Notes under the pieces: generated by a model
The model's input: the letters and a program-made list of their open reading frames with translations, nothing else
The model's database searches: none
What the model was told of the DNA's origin: nothing
Source: Polynucleobacter alcilacus
Lineage (GTDB): Bacteria; Pseudomonadota; Gammaproteobacteria; Burkholderiales; Burkholderiaceae
Length of the DNA stretch: 64,000 nucleotides
Assembly: GCF_018881545.1 (NCBI RefSeq)
Contig: NZ_JACVQD010000001.1
Location: 214,039 to 278,038, forward strand
Direction of reading: 5' to 3'
Translations under genes and position numbers: made by a program
Shown: in pieces, positions 17,577 through 24,974 of the stretch
How the letters are laid out: each line of letters starts with the position of its first letter
Position numbering within the stretch: the stretch's first letter is position 1

Positions 17577-18368
17577 ATGTTTATAGACTCTCATTGCCAT
17601 CTCGACTTCCCTGAATTTCAATCCCGCTTGCCTGAAGTGCTGGCGAATATGAAATCAGCTAATGTTAGCCATGCGCTCTGTATTTCCGTTGACTTGCCAG
17701 ACTTTCCTAAGGTGTTGAAGCTCGCCCAAGATCATCCCCATTTATATGCCTCAGTAGGCGTGCATCCAGATTATGAAGATACGCCTGAGCCAAGCTTTGA
17801 TTTCTTAGTAGAGACCGCTTTAAAGCATCCCAAAATCATTGCTATTGGAGAAACTGGTCTGGATTACTACCGTATGGGCGAGCGCAGCTATGAGTCCATG
17901 GAATGGCAACGGGAACGTTTTAGAACGCATATTCGCGCCTCAATTGCCTCTCACAAGCCCCTTATCATCCACACCCGATCGGCTTCGGTAGATACCATTC
18001 AAATCTTAAAAGAGGAGGGTGCTGATCGTATCGGTGGGGTAATGCACTGTTTCACTGAAAGTCTTGATGTAGCAAAAGCCGCTATGGAGATGGGTTTTTA
18101 TATCTCTTTTTCAGGCATTGTTACCTTCAAAAGCGCGAAAGACTTGCAAGAAACCTGCTTAAAAGTGCCTTTGGAGCGGATGCTTATAGAAACCGATTCC
18201 CCTTATTTGGCGCCGATTCCCTATCGAGGCAAAACCAATGAGCCCGCCTGGGTGGCTAAGGTTGGTGAATTTATTGCAAATCTAAAAGGGCTCCCACTTG
18301 AGGATCTGGCTAAGGCCACATCACAGAATTTTTATGATTGTTTTCAGATAGATAGAGCTAGTTCATGA
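17577..18368 (+). CDS. tatD: TatD family metal-dependent hydrolase
   Basis: A 263-residue TIM-barrel hydrolase, probably a 3'-5' DNase or D-aminoacyl-type hydrolase as in the TatD/YcfH group. Metal ligands are seen as DSHCHLD (4-10), the Glu of GETGLDYY (near 96), the histidines in IIHTR and MHCF, and the Asp of IETDSPYLAP (about 205-214). The position after holB is the YcfH arrangement of many proteobacteria. Its stop overlaps the ankyrin gene start by 4 bases. Confidence 0.93.
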   Translation: MFIDSHCHLDFPEFQSRLPEVLANMKSANVSHALCISVDLPDFPKVLKLAQDHPHLYASVGVHPDYEDTPEPSFDFLVETALKHPKIIAIGETGLDYYRMGERSYESMEWQRERFRTHIRASIASHKPLIIHTRSASVDTIQILKEEGADRIGGVMHCFTESLDVAKAAMEMGFYISFSGIVTFKSAKDLQETCLKVPLERMLIETDSPYLAPIPYRGKTNEPAWVAKVGEFIANLKGLPLEDLAKATSQNFYDCFQIDRASS

Positions 18369-19072
18369 GTAATTGCTTTAAAAATACTTTTCTAGTTTCT
18401 CTATCGATAGTGATGCTTAGTTTGCCAGTATTTGCGCAAACGGAGGATCAGGTCACTGATTTTGCAAAAGCAGCCAAGTTTGACGATGTTTCCACGGTGA
18501 CAGCGCTTTTAGCTAAAGGTGTTAGCCCAAATACAGTTGATTCCAGGGGCAATCCAATGCTCATTTTGGCAATTAAGGATAAGTCCACTAAGGTGACTGA
18601 GCTCCTTATTAATGACAAACGTACCGATGTGGACCTATCCAATAAATACGGTGAAACACCCTTAATGATGGCTTCGATAGACGGTGATTTACCCGTTGTG
18701 AAGACCTTGGTTCTACAAAAGAAGGCTATGGTCAATCATATTGGCTGGACGCCTCTCCATTACGCGTGCACCAAGGGAAATCTGGAGGTTTCCCATTTTT
18801 TGATAGCTAATGGAGCGATTGTGGATGGCTTAAGTCCTGGCAATACAACGTCGCTCATGATGGCCGTGCAATCGGGGAACGAGCAGCTTGTAAAACTCCT
18901 TTTAGATAAAGGTGCTGACATTCAACTACGCAATGCAAATGGCTTAAGTGCTATCGATATTGCGGATATTTATGACAAGCCGGGGATCAGTGAGGGCTTA
19001 AGGTCCCGTTGGCAGAAGCTATATAAGCAGCCATATCCAGGGCCACCGAAAGCTAAAGGGTCTAAATCCTGA
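18365..19072 (+). CDS. Exported ankyrin-repeat protein
   Basis: A 235-residue protein with a signal peptide (residues 1-25, ending VFAQ) and about five ankyrin repeats, for example NKYGETPLMMASIDGDLPVV, GWTPLHYACTKGNLEV and NTTSLMMAVQSGNEQLV. Ankyrin stacks bind other proteins; the periplasmic partner is unknown. The ATG lies within the tatD stop, so it is coupled to tatD. A proline- and lysine-rich tail ends the protein. No enzymatic domain is attached. Confidence 0.85.
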   Translation: MSNCFKNTFLVSLSIVMLSLPVFAQTEDQVTDFAKAAKFDDVSTVTALLAKGVSPNTVDSRGNPMLILAIKDKSTKVTELLINDKRTDVDLSNKYGETPLMMASIDGDLPVVKTLVLQKKAMVNHIGWTPLHYACTKGNLEVSHFLIANGAIVDGLSPGNTTSLMMAVQSGNEQLVKLLLDKGADIQLRNANGLSAIDIADIYDKPGISEGLRSRWQKLYKQPYPGPPKAKGSKS

Positions 19073-19087
19073 GTTGGTCTATCTGCG

Positions 19088-19093
19088 TATAAT
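19088..19093 (+). promoter_or_regulatory. Consensus TATAAT -10 element upstream of the ion-channel gene
   Basis: A perfect TATAAT ends 7 bases before an ATG at 19101 that opens a 22-codon frame. The next gene starts at 19182. The -35 region is weak. Confidence 0.45.
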
Positions 19094-19100
19094 CATTATT

Positions 19101-19169
19101 ATGTCAAACAAAATATTAAGATCACTTTCACCCGCTCCATCACGCTTAGCCAACAGCTATCTCACTTGA
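19101..19169 (+). CDS. Possible 22-residue leader peptide
   Basis: A short frame MSNKILRSLSPAPSRLANSYLT lies between the ankyrin gene and the channel gene. It has no Shine-Dalgarno sequence, but its ATG is 7 bases after a perfect TATAAT, the same spacing seen at many starts in this window. It stops 12 bases before the channel start, so it could couple translation. It may also be chance. Confidence 0.3.
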   Translation: MSNKILRSLSPAPSRLANSYLT

Positions 19170-19181
19170 TTCAAAAGAACG

Positions 19182-19721
19182 ATGCCAATCTTAGACCTTC
19201 TTCGTAATGCTGACCTACCCAGCTTTTTAACCTTGTTCCATGAAATCAATGTTGACATGGGAAATAGTCAGATTTGGAGTATCTTAATATTTGCTTGTGG
19301 CATGCTTGCTGTTCATGGAGTTGCGGTACTTGGTATTGCTGGCGCATATCACTTTATGGACCGCTTAATGACTAGAAAACGCATCTTTGCTGCGAGCTTC
19401 TTTTCCTATTTCGTGGCCATACTCCTAGTCATTATGAGTCACCTTTCTGAAATTGTCGCTTGGGCTTATATCTGTGTTGCCCTAAAAGTCTTCTCCTCAG
19501 ATCCTCAAGCCCTTTATTTTTCTGGAGAAATGTACACAACAGTAGGCTATGGAACATACAACTTAAGTGAAAAATGGCGAATACTGCCAATCATCATTTC
19601 GTTTTCGGGAATCTTTTCCGTTTCGATGTCAGGCGCCGCCTTGTACTCAATGATGTGCTCCCTGTTATCAGTCAATAACAGTCAAGGTCCTAGCAAGAAT
19701 GCCTCACAGAATGCTAATTAA
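19182..19721 (+). CDS. Potassium-channel-like protein (Ion_trans_2 pore)
   Basis: A 179-residue inner-membrane protein. Two or three hydrophobic helices precede a pore region with the classical selectivity filter TVGYG (in MYTTVGYGTYNLSEKW, about residues 118-133), followed by a last membrane helix. This is the pore layout of K+ channels, but no RCK or other cytoplasmic regulatory domain is attached. Conduction and ion choice are inferred from the filter. The stop overlaps the convergent DUF3108 gene by 8 bases. Confidence 0.8.
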   Translation: MPILDLLRNADLPSFLTLFHEINVDMGNSQIWSILIFACGMLAVHGVAVLGIAGAYHFMDRLMTRKRIFAASFFSYFVAILLVIMSHLSEIVAWAYICVALKVFSSDPQALYFSGEMYTTVGYGTYNLSEKWRILPIIISFSGIFSVSMSGAALYSMMCSLLSVNNSQGPSKNASQNAN

Positions 19722-20688
19722 CCGTCATTGAGGATGGTAACGGCGCTCTTTGCTTAAATACAAGCTCAAGCACTCTGCCATTGGCTTCGCGCGAGCGAAT
19801 GCGCCCTGGCAACCACTCTAAATCTTTGGCTAGCCAGATGTCCACCTGGCGTTTGTATGGATCATTCTCACGTTGCATCAAAGCGTAATGGCGATTTACA
19901 GACTTACCTAAACTGGGAATATCCTCAGAGATCACCTCACCGTAACTCTTAAATTGCCACATCTCTAGAGTGTTGTAGTCAACTACCGGTAAGGCGCGAA
20001 TACTACCGGCTTCATCTATTTTGCTATCGCCATTTAATAATGCAGCAAACTGAAACATCAAACTGAAGCGATCTTGGGTGCCTGGCAGTAATGCTGGGGT
20101 GAATTCAGGCTTTTCAGAAAAAAACATCTGCCCTCCTCCCTTGGTATCTCTGTCAAAACGGGAATAACGTGGGGGTTTAGTGCCTCGTTGAGTCCAATAA
20201 ATCGTAGGCGCCACACCATAAGCGTCTACAAAGCCTCGAGATTCAAAAACAAAGGGGCCCACAAATGCGTACGGAATATTGATATGCAAGCGGTAACTAT
20301 TGCCTTCAACTATCCAGTCAATTTCTCCGGTTTGGTATTTTTGGCCATCTACAAAAGCGTCGTAATAAATGATTCCTGATTCTGGAAGCTTAAATGCGAC
20401 GCCTTGTTGGTCTGCCGCGCCACCCTGCTCTCCCGAATTCAGGCTTTGACTATCGTCAACCTTTGCAGAGGAGGAATCTTGCTCCCGAATTTTTTTCTTG
20501 GGTGCCTTCGCCATTTGAATTTTTTTGGGAGGCTCAGCTTTTAATTCTGTACGAATAATCAATTCTTCAGGAATATCTTCTGAAGAGCCAAATGATAAAA
20601 AAGGAATCCCAAAAAACAATATGAAGTGCCCGAGCAAAGACAGGGTCAAGGCAACGAGAATCAGCCACAGAGATTTTTTGTGCGTCAA
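19714..20688 (-). CDS. DUF3108 protein with TonB-like N-terminus
   Basis: A 324-residue protein with one N-terminal membrane anchor, a basic, proline-containing linker (KAEPPKKIQMAKAPKKK) and a C-terminal DUF3108 domain of beta-rich type, expected in the periplasm. I favour the TTG at 20688 because AGAGGA lies 7 bases upstream; a TTG at 20718 next to the HNH stop is also open, and neither start is an ATG. It follows the HNH nuclease gene on the same strand. The function is unknown. Confidence 0.78.
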   Translation of the reverse strand: MTHKKSLWLILVALTLSLLGHFILFFGIPFLSFGSSEDIPEELIIRTELKAEPPKKIQMAKAPKKKIREQDSSSAKVDDSQSLNSGEQGGAADQQGVAFKLPESGIIYYDAFVDGQKYQTGEIDWIVEGNSYRLHINIPYAFVGPFVFESRGFVDAYGVAPTIYWTQRGTKPPRYSRFDRDTKGGGQMFFSEKPEFTPALLPGTQDRFSLMFQFAALLNGDSKIDEAGSIRALPVVDYNTLEMWQFKSYGEVISEDIPSLGKSVNRHYALMQRENDPYKRQVDIWLAKDLEWLPGRIRSREANGRVLELVFKQRAPLPSSMTVN

Positions 20689-20720
20689 ACTACCGTCCTC
20701 TGACTGCGTAAACCCCAAGC

Positions 20721-21290
20721 TCAGAAAGGGGCCTCGAGTAAGCGGCTATTTTTGGGTAAGTTCGCAGCAAGAAAATCCATTTGGTCAGCAAGAATATTGC
20801 GCCCTTTGAGGATCATATCTTCATAAAGACTAGGTAGATAAGGCGTATATAGAAGACCCATACCAGCTTGTTCGGGAGTGCGATTACCCTTGTGCTGATT
20901 ACAAGGCCGACAGGAGATGACCAAGTTCATCCAAGAATATTTTCCGCCACGACTATTGGGAATGATGTGTTCAGCTTCCGCCTGGTTTTCATGAATACTA
21001 TCGCCACAGTAGGCGCAAAGACCACGATCCCGTTTAAAGAGCTTATGTTTTGTGAGTACGGGCACCACATCAAATAAATTGATTTTTGCACTACCTTTAA
21101 TCGCAATAATGGAGTGCAATTCAATTACTGACTGAACGCCACTAGCTCTAGAGATGCCGCCACGCATTCTCTTGACGGGGTCACCTAGCGTCCACAAGAC
21201 GCTGTTATCAGCATAGTGTTTTGTCGCTTCTTCAGCATTTACCCAACCCTGGGGAATTCCACCAGCGTCCAATTTCAAGATGCTCAGCAC
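20721..21290 (-). CDS. HNH endonuclease family protein
   Basis: A 189-residue protein. The C-terminal half is a zinc-finger HNH domain: CAYC (92-95), the catalytic His in AEAEHIIPNSRGG (about 104-116), Asn in WMNLVISC, then CRPC (127-130) and NQHKGNR. The N-terminal 80 residues are conserved in chromosomal betaproteobacterial relatives as far as I know, without a named domain. The GTG start is preceded by AGGAGA. No restriction, toxin or phage gene is nearby, so a general DNA role is more likely than defence; that is inference. Confidence 0.87.
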   Translation of the reverse strand: MLSILKLDAGGIPQGWVNAEEATKHYADNSVLWTLGDPVKRMRGGISRASGVQSVIELHSIIAIKGSAKINLFDVVPVLTKHKLFKRDRGLCAYCGDSIHENQAEAEHIIPNSRGGKYSWMNLVISCRPCNQHKGNRTPEQAGMGLLYTPYLPSLYEDMILKGRNILADQMDFLAANLPKNSRLLEAPF

Positions 21291-21365
21291 AAACTCTCCT
21301 TTCTAGACCTCAGCAAAGCCGTCGATCGTTTAAACCATCTTACAGAAGAAGTTTGTGTCAATCAA

Positions 21366-21956
21366 TCATCTAAGGGATATAAACTCCAGAACTTTTGATA
21401 AATGGTCAGCATAGTCAGCAATACCATGATCACTTCCTTCTAAAACCAACTGTTTAGCGCCCCTGTAGAACTCGACCATTTCCTTCCAATCCAAGAGCTC
21501 ATCCCCTTTGGCGGCGATCAATAAATAACGCTCTGGATTAGAAATCCCCTCAACTTGAAGGGTCTTAAGTTCATCAATATATTCAGGGCGGAAATCAAAT
21601 GGTTCTTCACTATCGTAAGCAGTCATCATGCCTACATGGGGGGCTAGCTCTCTAGCGGCTCTGACAGCAGGATTCAGAGTGACGGCTCGACACCCATACT
21701 TTTCAGCTAAATAGTTGGCATAAAAACCACCAAGCGAAGAGCCAATCATCACAATACGATCTGCCCGCGACTGATCAATGTACTGGGTAACCATGTCCAT
21801 ACTTTGTTTTGGGGATGCCAGCAACTGTGGGCAATACCACTCAATCTTCTGTTCCGCAGTTGCCAGCGCTTGAATAGCATCTCCAGTCATCACCGCCTTA
21901 CTCGATCTTGGAGAAGATCGAAAGCCATGCAAATAGACTAATAAGGTTAACGACAT
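21366..21956 (-). CDS. YqiA/YcfP-type alpha/beta-hydrolase
   Basis: A 196-residue small esterase. YLHGFRSSPRSSKA (8-21) forms the oxyanion region, the nucleophile Ser lies in GSSLGG (72-77), and the C-terminal GSDHGIADY supplies the catalytic His. The length and motifs match the YqiA esterase family (UPF0227). It starts 11 bases after garR and is probably in the same transcript. The substrate is unknown. Confidence 0.87.
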   Translation of the reverse strand: MSLTLLVYLHGFRSSPRSSKAVMTGDAIQALATAEQKIEWYCPQLLASPKQSMDMVTQYIDQSRADRIVMIGSSLGGFYANYLAEKYGCRAVTLNPAVRAARELAPHVGMMTAYDSEEPFDFRPEYIDELKTLQVEGISNPERYLLIAAKGDELLDWKEMVEFYRGAKQLVLEGSDHGIADYADHLSKVLEFISLR

Positions 21957-21967
21957 GGGTGAAATCT

Positions 21968-22867
21968 TTATGCTTTTTGGCCGATCTCAAAGTTGGCTAG
22001 CTTTTCTAAAGCCTTCACCATGGCCGAGTGATCCCATGCTTTGCCACCATGTGCAGAGCAGGAGTTAAACAACTCTTGAGCAGTAGCTGTATTGGGAAGT
22101 GATACTCCTAAAGCTCGAGCGCTATTTAAGGCAAGATTTAAATCCTTTTGATGTAGTTCAATCCGAAAGCCAGGATCAAATGTGCGCTTGACCATGCGCT
22201 CCCCATGAACCTCCAAAATTTTCGAGCCAGCAAAACCGCCCATGAGAGCTTGACGTACCTTAGCAGGATCTGCTCCTGCTTTCGCAGCAAACAAGAGCGC
22301 TTCAGCAACCGCTTCAATATTCAGTGCCACAATAATTTGATTTGCTACTTTAGCGGTTTGACCATCTCCGTTTTTGCCTACCAAGTTAATATTTTTACCC
22401 ATCAACTCAAATACAGGTTTTACTCTTTCGAACACAGCGTCATCGCCACCAACCATAATCGATAGGGTTGCATTCTTTGCCCCGACTTCGCCACCAGAAA
22501 CAGGAGCATCGAGATAGTCACAGCCCAAAGCATTGATTTTTTTAGCAAACTCTTTGGTAGTAATTGGAGAGATCGAACTCATATCCACAACTACCTTGCC
22601 TTTAGATAAACCTGCCGCTATGCCGTTTGCACCAAACAATACTTTCTCAACATCAGGCGTATCGGGGACCATGATGAAAATGATGTCGGCTTTCTGCGCA
22701 ACCTCGGATGGGCTAGCACACTGAATAGCCGCTGATGATGCTAGCTCGGTTGGAATTTTGCTACGGGTAGTGATAAACACTTCGTGACCTGCATTAACGA
22801 GGTGCCCAGCCATTGGGCCGCCCATGATGCCAAGACCTACAAATCCTAGTTTTAAATTATTACTCAT
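21968..22867 (-). CDS. garR: 2-hydroxy-3-oxopropionate (tartronate semialdehyde) reductase
   Basis: A 299-residue beta-hydroxyacid dehydrogenase that reduces tartronate semialdehyde to D-glycerate with NAD(P)H. The dinucleotide fold GFVGLGIMGGPMAGHL is at about 8-23, the substrate loop DAPVSGGEVGA near 121, and the catalytic Lys in the block KVANQIIVALN near 172. It lies 36 bases after hyi; together they form the lower glyoxylate (glycerate) pathway. Glyoxylate carboligase itself is not in the window. Confidence 0.92.
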   Translation of the reverse strand: MSNNLKLGFVGLGIMGGPMAGHLVNAGHEVFITTRSKIPTELASSAAIQCASPSEVAQKADIIFIMVPDTPDVEKVLFGANGIAAGLSKGKVVVDMSSISPITTKEFAKKINALGCDYLDAPVSGGEVGAKNATLSIMVGGDDAVFERVKPVFELMGKNINLVGKNGDGQTAKVANQIIVALNIEAVAEALLFAAKAGADPAKVRQALMGGFAGSKILEVHGERMVKRTFDPGFRIELHQKDLNLALNSARALGVSLPNTATAQELFNSCSAHGGKAWDHSAMVKALEKLANFEIGQKA

Positions 22868-22903
22868 TTGATCTCCATCTGTTTATTTGTATTTATGATT
22901 AGT

Positions 22904-23674
22904 TTACTTCTGCATCCATGACAGACCCGCTTCTGTTGTTGTGGCAGGTTTATATTCACACCCTATCCAACCCTGATAACCAATACGATCGAGCATCTTA
23001 AATAGATAGGGATAATGAATTTCACCAGTACCGGGTTCATTGCGACCCGGATTATCTGCTAACTGAATATGGGCAATTTTAGAAAGATTCTTTTCAATCG
23101 TATTGGATAACTCTCCTTCCATACGCTGTGCATGGTAAATATCGTATTGAATAAAAAGATTGTCAGCCCCAACCTCACTCAAAATATCCAAAGCCTGTTG
23201 TGTTTTAGATAAAAAGAAACCGGGAATATCGAATGTATTAATGGGTTCAATTAGCAATTTAATCTTCACTTGCTTTAACTGCTCAGCAGCGTATTTCAAA
23301 TTACTGACAAAAGTATCGTGGGCTAGTTTGGCATCAACTCCAACAGGTGCTTTTCCAGCCAAGCAATTGACCTGACCAACATTGAGGTAGTTAGCATATT
23401 CAATTGCCTTGGCTACACCGGCACGAAACTCTTCTACCCTGCCTGGATGACAAGCGATTCCGCGATCACCCGCATCCCAATCTCCAGCTGGAAGATTGTG
23501 GAGCACCAGCTTTAACTGATGCTTCTCTAATAAATTTTTGATTTCAGTAGCCTCATAGGCATAGGGAAATAAAAATTCCACTGCCTTAAACCCTGAATTA
23601 GCGGCTCGCTCGAAGCGCTCTAAAAAAGGCACTTCGTTATAAAGCATGGTGAGGTTGGCAGCAAATTGAGGCAT
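22904..23674 (-). CDS. hyi: Hydroxypyruvate isomerase
   Basis: A 256-residue TIM-barrel enzyme that interconverts hydroxypyruvate and tartronate semialdehyde. Family features are MPQFAANLTMLYNEVPFLERF at the N-terminus, the Glu of LLIEPINTFDIPGF, the block QYDIYHAQRMEGEL and the C-terminal GCEYKPATTTEAG. A ribosome binding site GAAGGG lies upstream. It is the first gene of the hyi-garR-esterase run. Confidence 0.93.
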   Translation of the reverse strand: MPQFAANLTMLYNEVPFLERFERAANSGFKAVEFLFPYAYEATEIKNLLEKHQLKLVLHNLPAGDWDAGDRGIACHPGRVEEFRAGVAKAIEYANYLNVGQVNCLAGKAPVGVDAKLAHDTFVSNLKYAAEQLKQVKIKLLIEPINTFDIPGFFLSKTQQALDILSEVGADNLFIQYDIYHAQRMEGELSNTIEKNLSKIAHIQLADNPGRNEPGTGEIHYPYLFKMLDRIGYQGWIGCEYKPATTTEAGLSWMQK

Positions 23675-23832
23675 TTCAGACCCTTCTTTGGGTTAAGTGA
23701 TTAGTGAAAGATCTTAACAAAGATGCAGGCTTTGGTCTTCAGTAGCCCCAGACCCTTGCTGAAGGCTAATAAATGATAAAAGTGAGCTAATATCTTACTA
23801 AGCAGCATTTAATAATAAGGAAAATAACGAAT

Positions 23833-24438
23833 ATGAAATTTACTCCCATTCATTTAGCTCTTCTAGCCGTTTTGGCCAGCTCATCCGCAGTCATGGCTCA
23901 AACACAGCCTGCTAATGCTGGTGCCAGCAAGCCAATGGTCATAGATGCGGCCGTCGTCGATAACCGTTACCAGCTGTACGAAGGTGAGGTTGTCAAAATT
24001 GACAAAAAGACCCGTACCCTTACCTTTAAAAATAAGGAAGGTGAATCTAAGTTTGTTGCAGGCCCTGAAATTACCAATTTTGATCAAATCAAAAAAGGGG
24101 ATCGTGTCAATGTATCTTATGAGTTGGCAGTAGCCATTGAACTCATCAAAACTAAGAGTGATGGTATCCGTAGCAAAGTAGAAACAAGCACTGTTACCCA
24201 ATCTAAGGCAAATGAAAAGCCTTCAGAAACGATTGCCAATCAGACAACCATCATTGCCGATATTATTTCCGTTGATCGCGAAAAGAAATTGGTTTCTGTG
24301 AAGGGCCCTAGCGGCAAAGTTACTACTGTAATGGTTAAGAACCCAGCATTACTAGCTGATGTGAATGTTGGCGAGCAAGTGAAGGTGATTTACTACGATG
24401 CGATGGCAGCATCAATCACTACCCCTAAGAAAAAGTAA
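23833..24438 (+). CDS. Exported protein with two similar domains
   Basis: A 201-residue protein with a clear signal peptide (cut after VMAQ, residue 23). I do not recognise a family. The mature part contains two copies of a beta-rich unit of about 55 residues: residues 51-105 (VVKIDKKTRTLTFKNKEG to VNVSYELAVAIEL) and 141-196 (IISVDREKKLVSVKGPSG to VKVIYYDAMAASI). Each ends with a hydrophobic strand preceded by KKGDRV or VGEQV. A Ser/Thr/Lys-rich linker separates them. It is an isolated gene with its own terminator. Confidence 0.82.
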   Translation: MKFTPIHLALLAVLASSSAVMAQTQPANAGASKPMVIDAAVVDNRYQLYEGEVVKIDKKTRTLTFKNKEGESKFVAGPEITNFDQIKKGDRVNVSYELAVAIELIKTKSDGIRSKVETSTVTQSKANEKPSETIANQTTIIADIISVDREKKLVSVKGPSGKVTTVMVKNPALLADVNVGEQVKVIYYDAMAASITTPKKK

Positions 24439-24458
24439 TCCTTACCCGCATTAATTAA

Positions 24459-24486
24459 AGAGCCCTCTTAGGAGGGCTTTTTTAAT
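24459..24486 (+). terminator. Rho-independent terminator of the exported-protein gene
   Basis: Stem AGCCCTC (24461-24467) pairs with GAGGGCT (24472-24478) around a 4-base loop and is followed by a run of T. Confidence 0.88.
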
Positions 24487-24497
24487 TCTTTTGAAAT

Positions 24498-24524
24498 AAA
24501 AAAGCCACCCCAAAGGATGGCTTT
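24498..24524 (-). terminator. Terminator of the gltX/tRNA transcript
   Basis: On the minus strand GCCATCC (24515-24521) pairs with GGGTGGC (24504-24510) with one G-T pair, followed by six T (24498-24503). It ends the tRNA operon about 60 bases after tRNA-Asp. Confidence 0.85.
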
Positions 24525-24540
24525 CTAGTGCTACGAGTAT

Positions 24541-24569
24541 CAAGGAAGTTGCATAAATACAATTCCTTG
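24541..24569 (-). other. Stem-loop in the tRNA-Asp 3' trailer
   Basis: CAATTCCTTG (24560-24569) pairs with CAAGGAAGTTG (24541-24551) with a single bulged base and an 8-base loop. On the minus-strand transcript it lies between the tRNA-Asp 3' end (24585) and the terminator, so the trailer holds two stable hairpins. Confidence 0.55.
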
Positions 24570-24584
24570 CAATACCGATGAATT

Positions 24585-24661
24585 TGGCGGAGCGGACGGG
24601 ACTCGAACCCGCGACCCTCGGCGTGACAGGCCGATATTCTAACCAACTGAACTACCGCTCC
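24585..24661 (-). tRNA. tRNA-Asp (GTC)
   Basis: A 77-base cloverleaf: acceptor GGAGCGG pairs with CCGCTCC, anticodon GTC in the loop CTGTCAC, T loop GTTCGAG, and an encoded CCA end. Last of three tRNAs downstream of gltX. Confidence 0.97.
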
Positions 24662-24712
24662 AAATAACTTCGAGTAATACTTTTTACTGCTGGTAATACA
24701 ACCAAAAAAAAC

Positions 24713-24788
24713 TGGCGTCCCCAGGGGGATTCGAACCCCCGTACTCACCGTGAAAGGGTGATGTCCTAGGCCTCTAGACGATGGGGAC
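24713..24788 (-). tRNA. tRNA-Glu (TTC)
   Basis: A 76-base cloverleaf: acceptor GTCCCCA with TGGGGAC, anticodon TTC in CTTTCAC, T loop GTTCGAA, encoded CCA. It lies two genes downstream of gltX, the gene for its own synthetase. Confidence 0.97.
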
Positions 24789-24820
24789 CTGGACTACAAC
24801 AAACTGCTATTTTAAATGCT

Positions 24821-24896
<76 letters not shown>

Positions 24897-24974
24897 GTAA
24901 TCCCACAATAAAACCGCAAGACACTCAAAACAATCCAAGATTTTAGCCTATTTTTGTGCAACTGCGCAAATTGC

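Noticed and set aside
24482-24748. 88-codon frame across the tRNA-Glu/tRNA-Asp region
   Set aside because: It translates tRNA genes and terminators; the RNA genes explain the sequence.
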